Shown here in pieces: positions 62,216 to 64,000 of a stretch of 64,000 bases of DNA. A program made the translations under genes and the position numbers. Under the pieces are notes generated by a model. The model searched no databases. It worked only from the letters and a program-made list of their open reading frames with translations, and was not told where the DNA came from. This DNA is from Parabacteroides chinchillae (GTDB lineage: Bacteria; Bacteroidota; Bacteroidia; Bacteroidales; Tannerellaceae). The stretch spans positions 124,001-188,000 of the forward strand of contig NZ_FNVS01000003.1 in NCBI RefSeq assembly GCF_900108035.1, in the 5' to 3' direction. Positions within the stretch are counted from its first letter, which is position 1, and every line of letters starts with the position of its first letter.

Positions 62216-62591
62216 TTTTTTATTTAAAGAAGAGACGGACAAGATAATTGGTGCGTTTTATAAAGTGTATCGTTCTTTAGGATATGGATTTCTGGAACGC
62301 GTATACCAGAATGCTCTGTTCTTTGAACTGCATAAACAAGGACTCGATTGTAGAGCGCAATACCCGATTAATGTGTATTATGAGGGTTCTTTGGTGGGAG
62401 AGTACGTGGCAGACATTATTGTAAATGGCCATATTATACTGGAATTAAAAGCCGTGAATGAATTATGTTCGGAACATGAATCCCAATTGTTGAATTATCT
62501 AAAAGCAACGAAAATGGAAGTTGGTCTTTTATTAAACTTCGGTTTTCGCCCTCAGGTAAAACGTAAAATATTCAGGAACGAAAATAAATAA
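62187..62591 (+). CDS. GxxExxY protein, PD-(D/E)XK nuclease-like
   Basis: 134 residues. The defining motif GFLERVY is at residues 34-40, and a PD-(D/E)XK-type active site is visible: D76 in EYVADI, then E86-L-K88 in IILELKAV. The fold is that of small restriction-type or archaeal Holliday-junction-type nucleases, but no activity is established for the family. It overlaps leuD by 4 bp (ATGA) and is thus co-transcribed with leucine genes without an obvious metabolic link. It is flanked by inverted repeats on both sides. The N-terminal residues of the protein are encoded by the repeat itself. Confidence 0.85.
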   Translation: MTQNTQTDADFLFKEETDKIIGAFYKVYRSLGYGFLERVYQNALFFELHKQGLDCRAQYPINVYYEGSLVGEYVADIIVNGHIILELKAVNELCSEHESQLLNYLKATKMEVGLLLNFGFRPQVKRKIFRNENK

Positions 62592-62592
62592 A

Positions 62593-62627
62593 TCTGCGTT
62601 TGTCTGCGTTATCTGCGCAGTCTGCGT
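62593..62627 (-). repeat. right inverted repeat of cassette
   Basis: TCTGCGT at 62593-62599, 62603-62609, 62612-62618 (last base C) and 62621-62627; the complement of the left repeat with the same 9-9-10 spacing read from the outside. Confidence 0.75.
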
Positions 62628-62648
62628 CCGGTAAATAGAAACTGATAT

Positions 62649-64000
62649 ATGATAGAGATAATGGATACAACTCTCCGGGATGGGGAACAGACGTCGGGCG
62701 TTTCTTTTTCGGCACGCGAAAAGCTGAGCATTGCAAAAATGCTGCTTGTCGAACTTGGTGTCAACCGGGTAGAGATTGCTTCCGCCCGTGTTTCGGATGG
62801 AGAGTTTGAGGCGGTCAAAGAAATAGCCCACTGGGCGGAACGTGCCGGAAGGCTGGGACAACTTGAAGTGCTGGGCTTTGTTGACGGGACGGTTTCGCTC
62901 GACTGGATCGGTTCTGCCGGTTGCCGTGTGATGAATCTGCTTTGCAAAGGTTCTTACAAGCACGTTACCAAGCAACTTCGTAAGACCCCCGAACAGCACA
63001 TTGCCGATATCCGTTCGGTCGTATCGAATGCTGCCGAAAGGAATATCGATGTAAATATTTATCTGGAAGACTGGTCGAATGGGATAAAGAACTCCCCCGA
63101 TTATGTATTCCAATTGATAGACGGACTGATGGATTTGCCTATTTGCCGTTTTATGCTGCCTGATACGCTGGGCGTGTTGAATCCGGGTAATACCTTCGAA
63201 TATTGTAAAATGATGGTGGATCGTTACCCTCAGTTGAAGTTCGACTTCCATGCGCATAACGATTACGATCTGGCAGTGGCGAATGTCTATTCTGCAATTC
63301 GTGCCGGCATTCGCGGCATCCATACAACAGTGAACGGTTTGGGCGAACGTGCCGGAAATGCGCCGCTCAGCAGTGTGGTGGCAATGCTTAAAGACCAGTT
63401 GGATGAAGTGAGCAGTGTCCGCGAAGAACGTATTAACCATGTGAGCCGTTTGGTCGAGACTTATTCGGGTGTACATATCCCGCTCAATAAACCAATTATA
63501 GGCGAGAATGTTTTTACACAATGCGCCGGCGTGCATGCAGACGGGGATAGTAAGAATAATCTGTATTGTAACGAACTGCTTCCCGAACGTTTTGGGCGTG
63601 TTCGCGAATATGCATTGGGTAAGACATCCGGCAGGGCAAATATTCGTAAGAATCTTGAAACCCTGGGGATCGATATGGATGAAGAAGCCATGCAGAAGAT
63701 TACCGAGCGCATCATCGAACTGGGAGATAAGAAAGAGATGGTTACTCCTGAAGACCTTCCGTATATCATTAGTGATGTGTTGCATCATGATGCGATGGCA
63801 GATCAGAAGATACGGATATTGAATTATTCTTTATCTTTGGCTCAGGGACTGAAACCGGTTGCAACGTTGAAGATAGAGATTGATGGTGAGGCGTATGAAG
63901 AATCGGCTTCCGGCGACGGTCAGTATGACGCTTTTGTACGCGCTTTACGTCGCATTTATGCAAATCTTGGACGGCCGTTTCCGATGCTGACGAACTATTC
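62649..64000 (+). CDS. second LeuA/CimA-type synthase, 3' end outside window
   Basis: The ATG at 62649 opens a frame that runs to the window end (450 codons visible). It has the DRE-TIM motif [11 protein letters not shown] and metal-binding HxH in FDFHAHNDYDLA, with NGLGERAGNAPLSS, and a C-terminal regulatory-type domain beginning about residue 385. The sequence is clearly distinct from the LeuA encoded at 58612. It may be a second 2-isopropylmalate synthase or a citramalate synthase (giving 2-oxobutyrate for isoleucine from pyruvate). Its place in the leu operon fits either. The GC content is visibly higher than in the neighbouring PUL genes. Confidence 0.88.
   Translation, partial: MIEIMDTTLRDGEQTSGVSFSAREKLSIAKMLLVELGVNRVEIASARVSDGEFEAVKEIAHWAERAGRLGQLEVLGFVDGTVSLDWIGSAGCRVMNLLCKGSYKHVTKQLRKTPEQHIADIRSVVSNAAERNIDVNIYLEDWSNGIKNSPDYVFQLIDGLMDLPICRFMLPDTLGVLNPGNTFEYCKMMVDRYPQLKFDFHAHNDYDLAVANVYSAIRAGIRGIHTTVNGLGERAGNAPLSSVVAMLKDQLDEVSSVREERINHVSRLVETYSGVHIPLNKPIIGENVFTQCAGVHADGDSKNNLYCNELLPERFGRVREYALGKTSGRANIRKNLETLGIDMDEEAMQKITERIIELGDKKEMVTPEDLPYIISDVLHHDAMADQKIRILNYSLSLAQGLKPVATLKIEIDGEAYEESASGDGQYDAFVRALRRIYANLGRPFPMLTNY

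Larger units (their letters stand above)
62181..62627. mobile_element. GxxExxY cassette with inverted repeats
   Basis: A 447-bp unit: an inverted repeat on each side made of four ACGCAGA heptamers (or the complement TCTGCGT), enclosing a single nuclease-like gene. The start-to-start spacings of the heptamers are 9, 9 and 10 bp read inward from either end, so the two ends are mirror images. It lies between leuD and the following LeuA-type gene and leaves the operon frame structure intact. No transposase is present and no clear target duplication is seen. Confidence 0.6.

Overview
The window reads as a chromosomal segment of a gut-type Bacteroidales, most probably Parabacteroides or a close Tannerellaceae relative. 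This is inferred from TAnnTTTG -7 promoter elements with TTG/TTTG about 19-21 bp upstream, a SusC/SusD locus with its own ECF sigma/FecR pair, DUF4251, DUF4783, DUF4837 and DUF4434 proteins, and mostly weak Shine-Dalgarno sequences. No species call is possible from the sequence alone.

Layout. (1) 1-1.3 kb: end of a DUF6340-type gene, a small acidic protein and tRNA-Thr(CGU). (2) 1.27-10.06 kb: a compact integrative element between two tRNA-Thr(CGU) genes that share a perfect 50-bp block. It holds a tyrosine integrase, two unknown proteins, an SF2-helicase-like protein lacking the Walker A lysine, a MntA-HepT toxin-antitoxin pair, a short RadC-type protein, a 47-aa membrane protein, a strikingly structured RNA of about 270 nt, and two lipoproteins. 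Paired ATGTAAAC motifs near both ends look like integrase arm sites. No relaxase or conjugation gene is visible. (3) 10.2-31.2 kb: core genes: Ca2+ P-type ATPase, radical SAM protein, DPP-IV, lipoyl synthase, a membrane protein with a decayed Nudix domain, phosphodiesterase, polyphosphate kinase, rRNA methyltransferases, hexapeptide acetyltransferase, nadC, rlmH, aroC, SlyD and a MalY-type aminotransferase. (4) 31.4-37.6 kb: the ilvD-ilvB-ilvN-thioesterase-ilvC operon behind a branched-chain leader peptide and attenuator.

(5) 37.6-44.9 kb: an array of TCATAGTTATGA palindromes with 22-bp phasing, a truncated reading frame, a DUF134-NifX fusion, and a tripartite RND efflux system. (6) 45.1-58.3 kb: a polysaccharide-utilisation-type locus (ECF sigma, FecR anti-sigma, SusC, SusD, surface lipoprotein, two DUF4434 TIM-barrel lipoproteins, an ADP-ribosylglycohydrolase-fold lipoprotein) in which I recognise no standard glycosidase. 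(7) 58.4-64.0 kb: a second leader peptide and attenuator, then leuA-leuC-leuD, a GxxExxY nuclease-like gene inside a 447-bp cassette with mirror-symmetric inverted repeats, and a second LeuA-type synthase that runs off the window.

The ilv and leu operons together supply the steps from pyruvate/2-oxobutyrate to valine, isoleucine and leucine (leuB would lie outside). Both appear to be controlled by ribosome-mediated attenuation, with nearly the same terminator core. The most novel signals are the rod-like RNA in the tRNA-Thr island, the GxxExxY inverted-repeat cassette, the 22-bp-phased palindrome array and the DUF4434/ADP-ribosylglycohydrolase locus.
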